64,000 nt of DNA from assembly GCA_000711775.1 (NCBI GenBank), contig ARYC01002030.1:1-64000 (forward strand), written 5' to 3'. Within the stretch, counting starts at the first letter, position 1, and every line of letters begins with the position of its first letter. Below the pieces are notes generated by a model. It saw only the letters and a program-made list of their open reading frames with translations. It did not search any database and was not told the DNA's origin. Shown here piece by piece: positions 11,458-23,680 of this stretch. Origin of the DNA: Oxytricha trifallax. Lineage: Eukaryota > Ciliophora > Spirotrichea > Sporadotrichida > Oxytrichidae. The position numbers and the translations under genes are program-made.

Positions 11458-13101
11458 TCATTATAATTGAAGCCTGTGCAAAGTCGCCATTTATATAAAA
11501 TACATAAATTGATTGATTTATTAATCTAGTTTAAATGTCCTTTTTTGATTGCACTCATTTAGCATAGGTCCCTTCTCGTAAGTAGGTTCATATAGTAAGC
11601 AATTCTTCTTGTAAATAAATGGTTATGATGGTAGTATTAATAGAATAATTAGCGCAATAGTTGAGGAGGCCCCTGTTAAATTCAACATTCCTTCATACCC
11701 TAAAGTCCCAGATAAATTGCTAACAATGAAGGAGAAGAGAAGTGTAGCAACTGCATTTGAAGTGAAGAAGTAAGCATAACATTGAGAACCCACTTCTGGT
11801 CCAAAAGCCTTCGCATAATAGATAGGCATTGAAACAAAAATTGATCCTGAAATAAAGTAAGAGAGAGCCAAGTAGGAGGCAAAAGCATAGTCATTTTTGG
11901 CTATATAGATGTAGGTGTAGGACAGGAACATCGAAAGGAACAAAATAAAGCCAAAGTATTACTTGAAACTGATTTTGTCTAGGATAATGCCGCCAGATAG
12001 TCTTGAAACACAATTAAATATCATTCCTAGAGAAGAGGCAAAAGTCAAAAATTTATCGTTGTGCCCTTCAAATTCTCCAAATGGTTTGAATACTATGGTT
12101 ATGTATTAGAAATAGAGAACTGCCATAAACATCATAGCATAACTTAAGTAGAAGTGTTTACTTTACAGAGCTGCTGATAGCTTCTATTTTTAATTTTGCT
12201 CTTGATTAATAAAAAAATATATTATATGTTAAATTCCATGGCATGTGAATTTCATCTTCTTTTTCCAAGTCATAAGGAGGAATCCAAATAAACGAAAGTG
12301 CGAACACCAGGATAACTATTTCACCAATTGCAAAATAGTAAAATAACAATGGTACATTATCAGCTACATCCTCATGATAGTAGTTATATTTTATGCCTCC
12401 TTTTGTGCTAACGATTTCAGGAAATTTATTGTCAGGATTTACTATGTATGCTGAGAGTAGAGCAGAGGTTATAGTTCCTAAGCCATTAAAACAAAATATC
12501 AAACTTGTTACTAGGCCCTTATTAAATGGATAGCATTTCCAACCTACATATACCGGCAAGAAGAACTATAATATGTAAAGCAAAATAAATATCTTTTACA
12601 TTCATCCCTAGTCCTATACCTCCCATTATTGAAAAATAAAAAGTGAACGCTAAGAATCCCTGGGACACTGCAGTAAGAAATTGTGATACTAGGTACAATG
12701 TAAACCCAATCAACATTATCCTATATAAAGTAGCTTGCTAATACTTTAAACCTATCTTACAATCGTGGCTTCATCGAGTATATTAATCGACACCCAATAA
12801 TATTTCCAAGTGTAACTGCAAAAGCTTAAATGGGAGAAACTATAAATATCTAATCTATTTCGATTGTTGGATCTGTCATTCTCAAGTAAGAGCACACATA
12901 AACTTATATATTCCCCCAAATGTTGCATGTTCCAAATACCTATCATTGTTAAGTATAAAAATGTATAAATAAACCATAGTTTTTATATAATCTACCATTA
13001 AAACTTACAATATGGCAGAGCATACAGCCTATTACTGAAAGAATTCTGCGATTTCTATAGGGATCTGAATCTAAAAAGTACGAAGTATCACCTTAATACA
13101 T
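11458..13101 (-). CDS. major facilitator superfamily transporter
   Basis: Start 13101 (MYQGDTSYFLDSDPYRNRR), TGA at 11458. The spliced protein has about 12 hydrophobic segments. MFS features include GNIIG after the first helices, GGIGLGMN near helix 4, and PVYVGWKCYPFNKGLVTS, reminiscent of monocarboxylate/oxalate-formate-type carriers; a large loop (NPDNKFPEIVSTKGG..) follows helix 6. Introns with GTAAG donors lie at 12940-13008, about 12719-12758 and about 12571-12604; each removal restores the frame. One 28-bp IES lies at 12205. The substrate cannot be read from the sequence. Expected location: a cell membrane. Confidence 0.85.
12205..12232. other. IES, 28 bp, pointer ATT
   Basis: ATT at 12205 and 12233. 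Removal joins HMPWN to QEQNQKQKLS (minus strand) in the transporter gene; there is no GT donor, so an intron does not fit. Confidence 0.65.
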
Positions 13102-13323
13102 TATCTTATTTATATCAATATATATTTATATTTTAAGTTCTATAATGTTTTAAAATAGCCTTATCACTAATTTTCAAAGCAATAAAATCTAAAAATGAGA
13201 AGATATATACTTAAAATATTAATTTAATTATAAGATATATTTATATTAATAATAATAGTATTTAAATAAATTGCTCAAAAGTATAATATATATTTAAACT
13301 AAATGAACTTGACAAATTAAACC

Positions 13324-15191
13324 ATGCGAATGAGTGAGCTCAATAGAATCTCATTTGCCTCAAATCAACTTGTAGATGACTATCTTTATTATAAATATAA
13401 ATGATTGAATTATATCTTGATTTTGAGAATCTAGGAGTACTGAGCTAGCATATAAGCACGATTGTAAACGAGAAAGATTTCCAGTAAAATATTGAGAAAT
13501 ACTAGAATATGAATTAATCACAGAATGAAAGCTCATAACTCAGTGATACCTTCTCCTCTTTTGTTTCTGATTCCAGTTACACCAATTCATGTTAAATTTA
13601 AAATAAATTTCATAATTTTTGATTAAAGATTTTTGATTAATAAATTAATTACGGAATATCTGTTAATTTTCATAGATATCCCAAACATATATCGAAAAAT
13701 ATCACTAATAATTCTTGAATAATTGTGAAGATAATGAGATCATGCCCTCTACAATATCTTCATCGGACAGCTCATCCATTCTCTCATCATAGTCAAATTA
13801 AGACGAAGATTTACAAAAGTAGGGATATTAGGAGTCTCTTAAATCTTTTTAATTTAAATTACTTTTATTCTTTTTATATTAGGAATTAGTAAGTCAGAAT
13901 TTATAAGAATATCAGGTAATTAAAAGCTTGACGAGAGACAAGCAAGTATTTGATATTCTAAAAAATAACTTCAATTAACAGCACAAGCTAAATACTCCTT
14001 ATAATTAAGAGAAATCTAAATAGAGGAAAATAAGGAAATTAGATTTCAACATTTGCTAAGGAGGTGGTTTTATTTCTTGGCCAGTCAATAAAGTTTATGA
14101 AAACGAAATTCGGGGCTACCAGTCAAAAATCAAAACTTTTCATTAAATTAATTAATTGTTCATAAAATTAAATTATTTCATTTATCATGTAGTTCAGGAT
14201 TGAAAGAAAAATGGGACCAAAACATTGTGGGGTTAATCATATATAGTGAAAGCCTAATAAATAATGTAAAGTTTAAACCTGGGTATGTTTACATACAGTC
14301 TGAGGACTTCTTTAACATGAAAATGAAGTAGGAGTAATTTAAAGAGTTTAAAATAGTTGAACTGTTGATATATTCCTTGTTTAAGCTTTTAAAAGTATAT
14401 CATTTAATAAACTCATTTTGTATTACTTTGAATTTAAGCTTTTACCTCATGAGATGCCTGAAGCTTTCGTTGCAGAAGCTTTTGTAAAATTTCAAGGTAC
14501 TTGGTATGATCCTTCAAACTTACATAGCAATTCTTTTATTCAAAACTTTTAAGGCTTATACCATAACTATTAGCACATTGATTCAGAAAGAAACTCAGTC
14601 AGAATTTAGCCATTATCACTTAAATCCACTGAGGCGGGGACTTTGATTTAATAAAACCTTATAGCTTCTACTTAGGAATCTGAATCACGATTTTCTATGG
14701 CAAACAATTAAATTTCTCACAATATGATATAATCTGACAATAATTTATTCTAAGATTAGCAGAGAAATTCTTTAAAAGGTATAAAAGTCTTATAATTAAA
14801 GCAAAGTATTCATAATTAAAATTCATAGAATTTATCAAGAAAACACAAAAGACTTTTTAAGTATGTAGAGAAGAATGAGATAGAAGTAGACTTTAAAACT
14901 GTACTGGACAAGGCGCTTTATGAATGGAAGTACAATGAAATGATTGGCTAAAATTTATCTGTTTTAGACTTAAAAGCAAATATTGCCATTGGAAATTATT
15001 AAATTTAATAAATAGATTTTCATAGTTTTATGGGAACAATTTACTATGTAATAGTCAGTGTTATATTTTTATTCTAACTTTTCAAGCTTATTATAAACTT
15101 AAGAAATTTTATGATAAAATTATAAACCTTAACTTAAGTTATATTTCAAATTTTATAAAATTTGAAAGGAATTTCTTTGCATAAAATTTGA
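13324..15191 (+). CDS. hypothetical protein, several exons
   Basis: ATG 13324 (MRMSELNRISFASNQLVDD). Coding-like stretches follow: SDTFSSFVSDSSYTNS, a Ser-rich part at about 13740-13850, NICQGGGFISWPVNKVYENE at 14050, PGYVYIQSEDFFNMKMKQEQ at 14280, and MPEAFVAEAFVKFQGTWYDP at 14450. A GTATAT..TTTAAG intron (about 14394-14437) fits. A charged C-terminal helix region EVDFKTVLDKALYEWKYNEM lies near 14890. Several frame steps need introns or IESs I did not resolve, and the end (TGA 15189) may be beyond the last coding segment. No family recognised. Confidence 0.5.
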
Positions 15192-16929
15192 TAAATTAAA
15201 CAGTAATACCAATAAATTTGAGATTTACTTTTAATTGATTTAATAATATATTGAAAATATATTCTTTTTTCTTAAGATATTTATTTAAGAATTTTGCTAT
15301 ATAATGATTTAATTCTACATCTGAAGAGTTTAATCATATATTTTAATCATTAAAACAAGTAATTATAAAAAACATATCTTTTAATTAAAACTTTTATCAG
15401 AAATATTTTATCATTTTAAATTATACAATTTTATTATAATTAAAAATTATGAATTACATAAGCAATAGAAATTAAAGAGAAAGCAGGAACATATATAACG
15501 ATAAAATTAAAGTTATTTAATAATGATTTTAATTTACTGAAGGTAATTAAATAATAATTACAAATTCGCTTGATATATCAATTTATTCATTGAAATTTAT
15601 CCTTAATTATATTATTCAATTTTAAATCTATTTGTGAATTTATTAATTAATTTATTATTATGCCGGAATTATTCAATATTTAAACCGATCATATTAGCCT
15701 ATTCAATATAAGAATGAAAACTAAAAAGTAAAATAAATTGAAACTATGAATTACAAAATAAAGGATTATTAATTTTAAGTTTTTAATGTTAAAAGTAATT
15801 TTTTAAATCAACAATGTTTTCAGCTTAAAATTTTTATTTTTAACTTTTATTTTAGTATAATTTAAAAAATCATATGTATTTTAGCTAGAATGTTTTACTT
15901 TACAAATCTCATCTTCTTAAATTAAACTTCTGCTACAAAAAATATCATCAATAAGCTTTAATTAATTTCCTATTAAAAATCATATATTATAAAAACTTAT
16001 AACTTTTAGATACCCATTATCTAATTAAATTGTTCTTATTATTAATAATAAATGTATAAAATTAGAAAGTAAACAAAATAGAATGTAATATATTTTGAAA
16101 ATAATATTATTATATTACTTAAATATTGATGCTTCTTAAGATAAATTTATTCAAATAAAATATTCAAATTTAGTTTGTAAATGTAGATTTGCAATAAATT
16201 TGATCAATTATTTCATTAAATTATTCTTATATTGCTTCAATTTTTATCATTCAAATAAATGAAAAGCTAAATAAATTTAAATAAAATAGTTTGGAAATAC
16301 ATAATAGAGTACTCGTTTTATAAATAAATAATTGATTGATATAGTTATTTCTTTTTATATGTAGTTTTCTTATGGATATTATTTTTAAATATTAAACTTT
16401 CTCTCACATTTTACAAGAAAAATGAAATGTGTTTATTTTTTATATTTTAGATTAAATTTAAATAAAACATTGAAATTAGTTGGTTGGATTCTAGCATTAA
16501 ATTATTAATATGAAAGCCTTTATATATTTATATTTATAAAATGGCTAAAATTTATTAAACAAATTTAAATAGAGATTAATGATCGTAAACAAAATGCTTA
16601 AATTACACTAGCATGATTCAAGGAGTATTATTTTCTAAATTCAGTTGAATAATTTTATGAGTTTTGTTTTAAACATGTTCATTTATTTTAGACTTTTTCT
16701 CCTCTTTTTCATGAAGATAATATTAGCATAGTTGTTTTTAAAAATATAGTACGTATTTTATGATTGTGTTTTCATTAATCTTTGCTATATTATGTGAAAT
16801 CAAACACTTCTGCATTCGTTCACTCGCCTCATGAGACAGGCATTCTCTTTCCGATTTTGTTGTGATGAACTAACTCCTGTGCATTGTTAATATTTAAAAT
16901 ATCGATTATTTATTAAAAACTGATGAAAT
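15192..16929. other. AT-rich desert
   Basis: About 1.7 kb of very AT-rich DNA with homopolymer runs and no protein-like open frame on either strand. Probably germline-limited spacer. Confidence 0.6.
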
Positions 16930-17270
16930 TCACTAATGTTAATGATTATTACTAATTTCTATAATAAGGATAGCGTCTGAGATGGCTGGTTGGAATAGAG
17001 CCTTTGCATAGCCTTTTGCAGCAAATGAATTTAGAGTAAGGAAGACACCTAACTTCAAGAAACTTCTGTCATGTCTGAAGTATCTGTTCAAGTACCATGC
17101 TGTAGAACCTAAGAAAATAGCATTTGTGACAGTATCACTCAAGGTAATTGCAAAATATATGTTACAATAATTTATTTAGACTATAATGAAATAATAATTG
17201 TTGGAACGTGAACTGGGATAAATCTCTCAGTGCTGGGAGGCATGTTTGGTAATTCGTGATATTCTTCCAT
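16930..17270 (-). CDS. small membrane protein
   Basis: Start 17270 (MEEYHELPNMPPSTERFIPV), TGA at 16930. A short intron (about 17113-17156, donor GTCTAA, acceptor TTGAG) joins PTIIISLY to DTVTNAIFLGSTAWYLNRYF. Total about 95 aa with two weakly hydrophobic segments (AIFLGSTAWYL, FLKLGVFLTLNSF). Size and composition resemble small mitochondrial inner-membrane proteins. The family is not recognised and the donor site is non-typical, so the exon join is likely but not certain. Confidence 0.55.
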
Positions 17271-17488
17271 TTATGAGAATTCTTTTTTCCTAAATAATTA
17301 TATTATAATCCTTATTATTATTTTATCTATGTTGATCTAAAATGACTATCACAGAGAAATCATCTAAAACTAAATTTAAGCAAAAAATAAATCTATAAAT
17401 AGTGAATGTAAGTGATTAATTATTGTATTTTCCTTTATTAGAGAGAGTATTGAGCTCAATTTTATTATATATAAACAGTGTTTTTTAT

Positions 17489-19357
17489 TCAAGAATGCAA
17501 GCTTCTATACATGTGTGAATTATTTTCAACATTGCTGTTACTATTAGCATAAACATATGAATTATTGCTTGTATGGTGTCCATTTAGCATTTGTTAATGC
17601 AATTAATTATTACTATGAGGAAGAGGTATGTTACTGGCATGCTAAGTTTAGTGTGTGGAATATTGAGACTATTTAGATTTTGGTTATTATTGAGGCTAGT
17701 ACTAGGAGCTATTCAGCATAGTAGTGTTGTTTGAAAGTACCTAAGAATGTTGCTAGTATTGGGTCGCAGGTTGAACTCTTGACTAGGAAATCGATGAAGA
17801 TTTCAAAGAAGTGGGATTATAACTTACACTATGAATACTTTAATTAACTGGTTGATTTTGATTATTTTGTGACTTAGTATGAGATTGATACTATTAAGTA
17901 GAGCTAGATGATTTCTAAGAGAGCTAGTTGCTAATCATAGACATCAAATTACTGGTTTTGTTGTACTAATTTTGCAGCTGGTTTGAAGCATATGAGGAAT
18001 TTATCACTTTCTTATTATATTTGGGTGAGACTGAACTTTTCAATGCATCGTTCATTGATCAATAAATATAAGAACTTATAAATCTCTTAGCTTGATTGGC
18101 ACTACTGCTGGTTGATGAATCTCTTACTGCCTATGTCATACCTTGGCTTAAGTAAGAATTTTGGTTCATTTATGAGTTTATAAATACAGAATTGCTACTT
18201 GCCGCATTACTGTTTTATCTTGTCTGAGATACTCTGGTACTGCTACCCACGCTTGAGGTAGCATTATTAAGCATAGCTGCTGTTTGAGAGTAACTGCCAA
18301 CTACACTACTATTTAATTACAAATGTATAGACTTGACTTTTATTTTCTCCTTAGCTTGTTAATTAACATACTCTTGCTCTTAAATTTTCTTCTTTATTGA
18401 ATCGGAAAGTCTTCTCAAATTGTCCATCTTTTCAGAAGTTCCTTAGTTTCTAGGATCTTATACTGAATGTTGATTTTGCTATGGATTTCTTTCTATGGAT
18501 GAGTACTACTAGTGTGAATAGTTGTTAATTTAATCATTGATGCTACCTGAGGGTTGAGTGTATCCTTAACTTTGCTTCAATTACTACATGCCCTAATATT
18601 GATGAGTGGTGTTTGGATTAAATGAGAGATACTACGTCTAGTCAATCATATCAATTTGTTACTTTTATATGCTAGTTACTGAGTCATAGGTGTATGTCTT
18701 TGATCCTTAAGCAACAGGTACCTAGGTCTTATTAATGAATTTTCTATCAATATCAAATTGATTTGATATGGACTGCTTATTTGATCTTGATGGTGGATTA
18801 TATTCAACATAACTTGACTTTGGCTTATATGCAGCAGTCTACCCTTAACTTTCATCTATTCTGAATGTTGTCTAAGCTGTGGAACTAATGTAGGCTGCCT
18901 TATTGTATTCATCGTTTGATGTATAGGGCATTTAGGAATGCTAGAGTGACGGCCTCTGTGAAGAAGAAGTATCTTCTTAATGAAACCCTAAGACCCAATC
19001 AAAATAAAAGCAGCGTAAAATAAAACAAATACACTTTATTAATTATAAAAATATGTGAAAGTTAAATGACATAGATGATATACATTGAGGCACACAGCCG
19101 AACAAGAATTAGTATATTGATGAATATGTATAAATATTAATTCGTTTGAAATTATTATCTATGAACCAGGCTTCATCTTGGAACCTTCTCTAGATCTATT
19201 AATATGTTGTTAGCTTCACGGTAAAACCTTCTTCTTTACTCCTGTCAATTGAATTTTCCCTTATTTCAAACCACTTCGGGAAAAAGCCATCAAAGAGATA
19301 ACGCTTTTAGTCCAAGTCCCTAGGATCTGTAACTAAAAACACCAGCAGCAATTTCAT
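17489..19357 (-). CDS. Q/S/N-rich protein, paralogue 1, with in-frame TGA
   Basis: Minus-strand frame open from ATG 19357 (MKLLLVFLVTDPRDLDQK) to TGA 18059-18061. It is open again in the same frame to TGA 17489. The N-terminal part reads YLFDGFFPKWFEIRENS. The shared centre has TSSSQRPSLQHSQ, then DNLRRLSDSIKKKIQEQEYV (short coiled coil) and many Gln from TAA/TAG. The distal part is Q/N/S-rich (PLPHSNNQLHQQM). In paralogue 2 the codon at the TGA site is AGA, so this looks like an Arg-to-stop change. The region 18980-19130 may be IES. Function unknown; such composition is common in regulatory or RNA-granule proteins. Confidence 0.6.
17951..18974. repeat. duplicated block, copy 1 (of 26521-27544)
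   Basis: Direct repeat with the block at 26521-27544, same orientation. Flanking parts differ by several percent, but 18377-18734 is identical to 26945-27302 over 358 bp. Confidence 0.95.
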
Positions 19358-19431
19358 TTTGTGTTAGAACTACAATCTCTTTCACAATGAATATGTTTCA
19401 TTTGAACGGGCTTCTTCTTAATTGTCTCAAT

Positions 19432-19613
19432 CAAAATCCCTCAATAAGATGTTTCAGTGATTTAATTGTAGGATACGATTGGGGTCTTATTAGGGCAGTA
19501 GAGAAACGCAGGTTTTTGTGAATTTATTGAATATCTAATGAATATTATTGTACTTTCATGAAAAATTTATCTTCTCATTTTTGTGGGAACACTTTAATAT
19601 AGCTCTCTGGAGT
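19432..19613 (+). mobile_element. left end of outer TBE
   Basis: Starts CAAAATCCCTCAATAAGATG, preceded by AAT. It continues with TTGTAGGATACGATTGGGGT, closely matching the sub-terminal sequence of the element at 19614. One telomere repeat is missing. Interrupted by the inner TBE at 19614. Confidence 0.75.
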
Positions 19614-19714
19614 AAAAACCCCAAAATTCCTTAGTTAGGTTTTTAAGTTCTTTGATTTGTAGGGTATAGTTGGAGTCTTATTGGGTTAGGAGAGGAATTA
19701 GGCCAATTTGCAAA

Positions 19715-20743
19715 ATGAGAAATAGAAATTAGCGTAATTTAGGGTCTATTTATGATGAGTAATATTTAGATTTTCAGCTTAAACTTAGGTATTGCACAAG
19801 TATTAATATAGATTAAGTCAAACCAGTGCTAAATTATGCAGCTATAGCTAGGCTCCTATGCAAGAGTGCCTCAACTGTTAGGTATCATTGATTGTTAGCT
19901 GTTCAGCATTTTAATTCTGGGACATGAAAACATCCAACAAGATAATATATGATTTCACATTCCCATATTGAATGCCTCTGGGAATCGAAGACTTTGAAGT
20001 ATTGGGCACACTTTCCATTAGACTAGCGAGCTGTGATGTTTCATCGCAAGTTTCCTGACATGCGTATCTCTCCATAGACTATAGCCAATATTTATAGAAG
20101 AAATGGTATTACTTTCAAGACTGTCAACAGATTGAAGAGAGTGATTGATTTTACAGTGCCATTTTATAGTAATAATATAAACTTTATATATGATTAAATG
20201 CAGAGGGCTATTACTAATAACATCAAGTTTATACACGCTGATGAAGCAGTGTCTACATTCAATACCTTTATTAATAAGATGGTATAAATAGTATGATAAC
20301 ATAGAAGTAAATGACTCAAAAGTAAAGGTTGTCACACACTCAATTTTAGCTCGTATTAGTGAAGATTCAGGACTTGAAGCATATTAAGCTAGAGCAGTAT
20401 AATGAGTTCTTGCATAAGCAAAGAGAGAAGTATAGCAACTAAGAAATCATCTTGTTTGTTGATAACTTATCAGTTCATAAGACTAAGCAGTCTAAGAAAG
20501 CTTATGAGGAGTTAAACACAACTCCTACATACAACGTTCCTTATAGTCCATAATTCAATGGAATTCAATTTTACTGGAGTTAAAATCAAGACTTACTACT
20601 AGAAGCTACTGTTATATCAACTTAAGCATGATTTACCATTTGATACAGTAGACTTAGTTGCTGAGAGTGAATAAAGATAAGACTACGATATGTGCAAGGA
20701 AAGGAAGAATGAATATTTATTTGTAAGTTTTAGACTTAAATGA
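19715..20743 (+). pseudogene. TBE 42-kDa transposase with lost catalytic Glu (copy B)
   Basis: Starts MRNRNQRNLGSIYDEQYLD. First catalytic Asp in FIHADEAV; second in ILFVDNLSVHK. At the third position the usual IEL is IQF (N-G-I-Q-F-Y-W, near 20565): the codon is CAA where GAA is expected, so the catalytic Glu is gone. A TGA interrupts near 19890. The region corresponding to VIHPRSIKT in copies A and C is missing or frame-shifted near 20370. Not functional as read. Confidence 0.85.
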
Positions 20744-20789
20744 ATGAAATAGTTTACATATTAAATGGAGGGTTCTCTTTTTTTTCTTC

Positions 20790-21538
20790 TTTTTAAAGCT
20801 TGACATGCCCTAAGTTTCTTCTCTTACTGCCATCTCCTGCATCTATGTTAATATCTTCTGGCTTTTAAACATCTTTATGAAGTCTCTTGCTAACTAAATG
20901 AACTGTCTGCTGTTTATTATCTCTATGAACCTTAGCATGCTCTTTCATATAATATATGCCAGTGCCAGATTTTCCTACAAAGTTATACGTCAAAGCTTAC
21001 TTGAAAGATTAGGATGCTTCTTAAATTCTCTACCCAAGCTGAGCTTAATAGAATGCCTTGCTTCTTCTAGTCTTCAAGAGAGATAGAATATCGTTTCTTA
21101 TGTGCTTCTTCAATTATTTCTCTGAGATACTCCTCTTTTATTGTACCAAGAACACCAAAGAAAAAGTTCCTCTCTGGTAATTTATTAGAGAGTTGTTTCT
21201 TGGTAGGAAGGTAAACTACCACTTCCTCATCTTACATGGCATCCTAATAAAGATTAGTGACTGAAACCTGAGGGTAGTTGGGAATTTCAAATATTTTAAT
21301 CTCTTTATTTTTATAAGCTTTCTTCTCCTCACAAAGTATTGGCTTCTAGAATGAATTTTTGGTACCTTTTATCGTTGGAAGGAATAAACCAACTGTATAA
21401 TATGTTATTAGTCAACAAGTTATCTTACCATGTATAGTTAGGTATCGAGAGAGATCTTCCTTGCTTCTAAATCTTGAGATCATTTCTTAAGCTTCAACCC
21501 TCTTCATTGCAGTACTTATAGATTCCATCCTTGTTCCT
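20790..21538 (-). CDS. TBE 22-kDa protein
   Basis: Start 21538 (MESISTAMKRVEAQEMISRF). A GTAAG..ACAG intron near 21400-21436 joins YLTIH to VGLFLPTIKGTK. It continues IFEIPNYPQVSVTNLYQDAM, LPTKKQLSNKLPERNFFFGV, and ends near PEDINIDAGDGSKRR and a Lys/Glu-rich tail. Function of the 22-kDa TBE product is not established. At least one more frame step near 21000 suggests some decay. Lies between and opposite to the other two frames, as in known TBEs. Confidence 0.65.
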
Positions 21539-22095
21539 TCTCTTGTTATTGAATTTCAAATTTTAATATATAGAGTTCTGGATCCTACTGTTAAAAATCT
21601 TAGTATTAAATATGGGCATCTTATAGGAGGTCAACCTGGTAAGGATACGTGGAGAAAGCTGGCAGAAGCTGTAACAAACTGCAGTGATTGAGCTCCATTT
21701 TTATCAATTTAGTTCCACTAAATTAGTACTAAATTTATTTAAATAAATTAGTACTTGTACCAAAACTGTTTAATTTTAATTGATGCCAATATAATAGTAC
21801 CAAAACTTAATTAGTACCTAGTTTTAAACTAATGAGGCTTTAATGGAAAAGTTCCAAAATGGTTTAAAACCTTAATGAAACCAGTACCAACCTGAATTAT
21901 TTCTTAGTTGTTACCAAAATTAAAAAAGTATTAAGCATGAAGTTAGAAAAATTAAAGTCATAAACTAAGTATAAATATTATCTCTAACACTTTAAAATCA
22001 ACCATTATTGAAGCGGTGCCAACTCCTATACACAGTAACTATAACTTGAGAGGTTTCTATAGTTTTATAATAGAAATTTAAATTTGAATTTTAAC

Positions 22096-23543
22096 ATGGC
22101 CGCTAACTTAAATCGAAAAGCAGTTTCTCTTGGAAATGGATAATCATAGCTAAACTTTGGCTCAACTAAAAGGCCAGAAGTTATTTATGTTGAGAGGGAG
22201 GTAGAGCTAAGAGCTCTTGAATTATAAGCAGAGGTCAACAAGATAGAAGTATAAAACCAGAATGGGAGAGCAGAGATAGGTGTTCAAACATAAATTGATT
22301 ATGTTGAGGAGCTAAAAGAACAGCAGCCAGTTGAAAAGTTAAAAAACCTTGAATGCTATGATTATTAAAACTTATTCTCAATTAAGTATAGCTTAAAGAG
22401 GCATATTAAAGAAATACATTATGGTAAAGCGAAGATTTCTTTCAAGCATGAAAAGGTAGATGGCAGGTATTAATGCACGACGTGCATAAAGTCTTACGCT
22501 CACTTAGCCAAAGTCAAAAGTCATATGCTGAGGCATCATTTAAGCGAGTTTTAAATGGAAGATTAAGAGACTTAAAAACTTATACCTGCCAAGAGAAAGT
22601 CTAATACTTTTGAATCTTAAAGAGAGTAGAAGGTAAAGCTTAAGATGCAGAAACGATATGAGTCAATGAATCAACCAGTAGGCAATACATTTTTAGCATT
22701 CTTCTAAGAGAGAGCTATGTATATTCCTGCAATAAATGCAGTTGATCTTAGCAGTTGTATTGAAAATTATTAAAAATAAATGTGCCTAACAAAGTAAAGC
22801 TTATAGTAGTTAATGAGTATGCATATAAGATTACCCCTTTCTTCTATCTAATTAAGAATGAGCAGTATCAGAATGAATTCGCGAACGAATACATGGTTTT
22901 AAGATTATCATAGAGAAGAGATTGCAGGAACTTGCTCAAATAAGATGGTGTTATATTAGGATTTGGTTTTATCGCACTAAGACTAAAGAAATTTAGAATG
23001 ACTCTTTGAGATTATCTCTGTCATAACAGATACCCACATGATTTGAATAATACACTATAAGAAATGATTAAGGATGCCAAGGAGTTGCATGAACTTGGAT
23101 ATGTCCATAGTGATTTAAAGCCTGAAAATGTTATGGTGAACCTCAGCAATTTAAAAGTAGTTGTAATCGATTTCAACAGAGCTTTAAGTCAAGAGAATAT
23201 AACGTTAGCAAAGGTTCTTGGTACTTCAGGATACTTTCAAATAAAAGAGAAGTGGTCCAATGGCTCAGTTTAGTGGGATGTGTGGGCAGTTGCTGCTTTA
23301 ATATTAGAGAGTGATATAGAAAGCATGTCGTACTTTGGCCCTAAACATGAAAAATAATCAATTAGATTGGCATAAGAGTATATTAAGCAAGAAGATTAAT
23401 GTAAAGATATAAAAAGTATAGTAGATATGATAATCGTGAGAGCCCCTCTTCATCCTCGCCAATAATTAGACGACATACTTTAGACACTTGAGAGAGCAAG
23501 ATTCAAGAGATACAACAAAGATAAACAGATAAAATTTGTTTGA
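22096..23543 (+). pseudogene. TBE 57-kDa zinc-finger/kinase protein, frameshifted
   Basis: Start 22096 (MAANLNRKAVSLGNGQSQ). A degenerate finger (LECYDYQN..HIKEIH) is followed by a good C2H2 finger (YQCTTCIKSYAH..HMLRHH, about residues 125-150). A protein-kinase-like domain follows: catalytic loop HSDLKPENVM, then VIDFNRA where DFG is usual, GTSGYF activation segment and WDVWAVAALI. Near 22770, in an A-run, the frame steps by one base between SSCIENYQ and NVPNKVKLIVVNEYAYK. With DFN instead of DFG the kinase may be catalytically atypical; the same DFN stretch is likely ancestral to this copy. Confidence 0.75.
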
Positions 23544-23680
23544 ATTAATAACACTAATACTCATTAAATATACATAAAATTCACATGAAACCTGCATTTT
23601 GTCTACTAACCCCAATAAGAACTAACTATACCCTACAAATCAAAGTACTAATAACCTCACTAAGAGGTTTTGGCGTTTTG

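Larger units (their letters stand above)
19614..23680 (+). mobile_element. complete but degenerate TBE (4.07 kb), nested
   Basis: Left end AAAAACCCCAAAATTCCTTA; right end (reverse strand) CAAAACGCCAAAACCTCTTA. The sub-terminal ITR sequence matches on both sides (TTTGATTTGTAGGGTATAGT left, and its inverted counterpart right). The 4.07-kb length fits the known TBE size of about 4.1 kb. It contains all three expected frames: 42-kDa transposase (+), 22-kDa (-), zinc-finger/kinase (+). Flanked by AGT and ATT, so the target duplication is not exact. Confidence 0.9.

Noticed and set aside
18059..18061. Selenocysteine or read-through at the TGA in paralogue 1
   Set aside because: Paralogue 2 has an ordinary Arg codon at this position and nothing points to a recoding signal.
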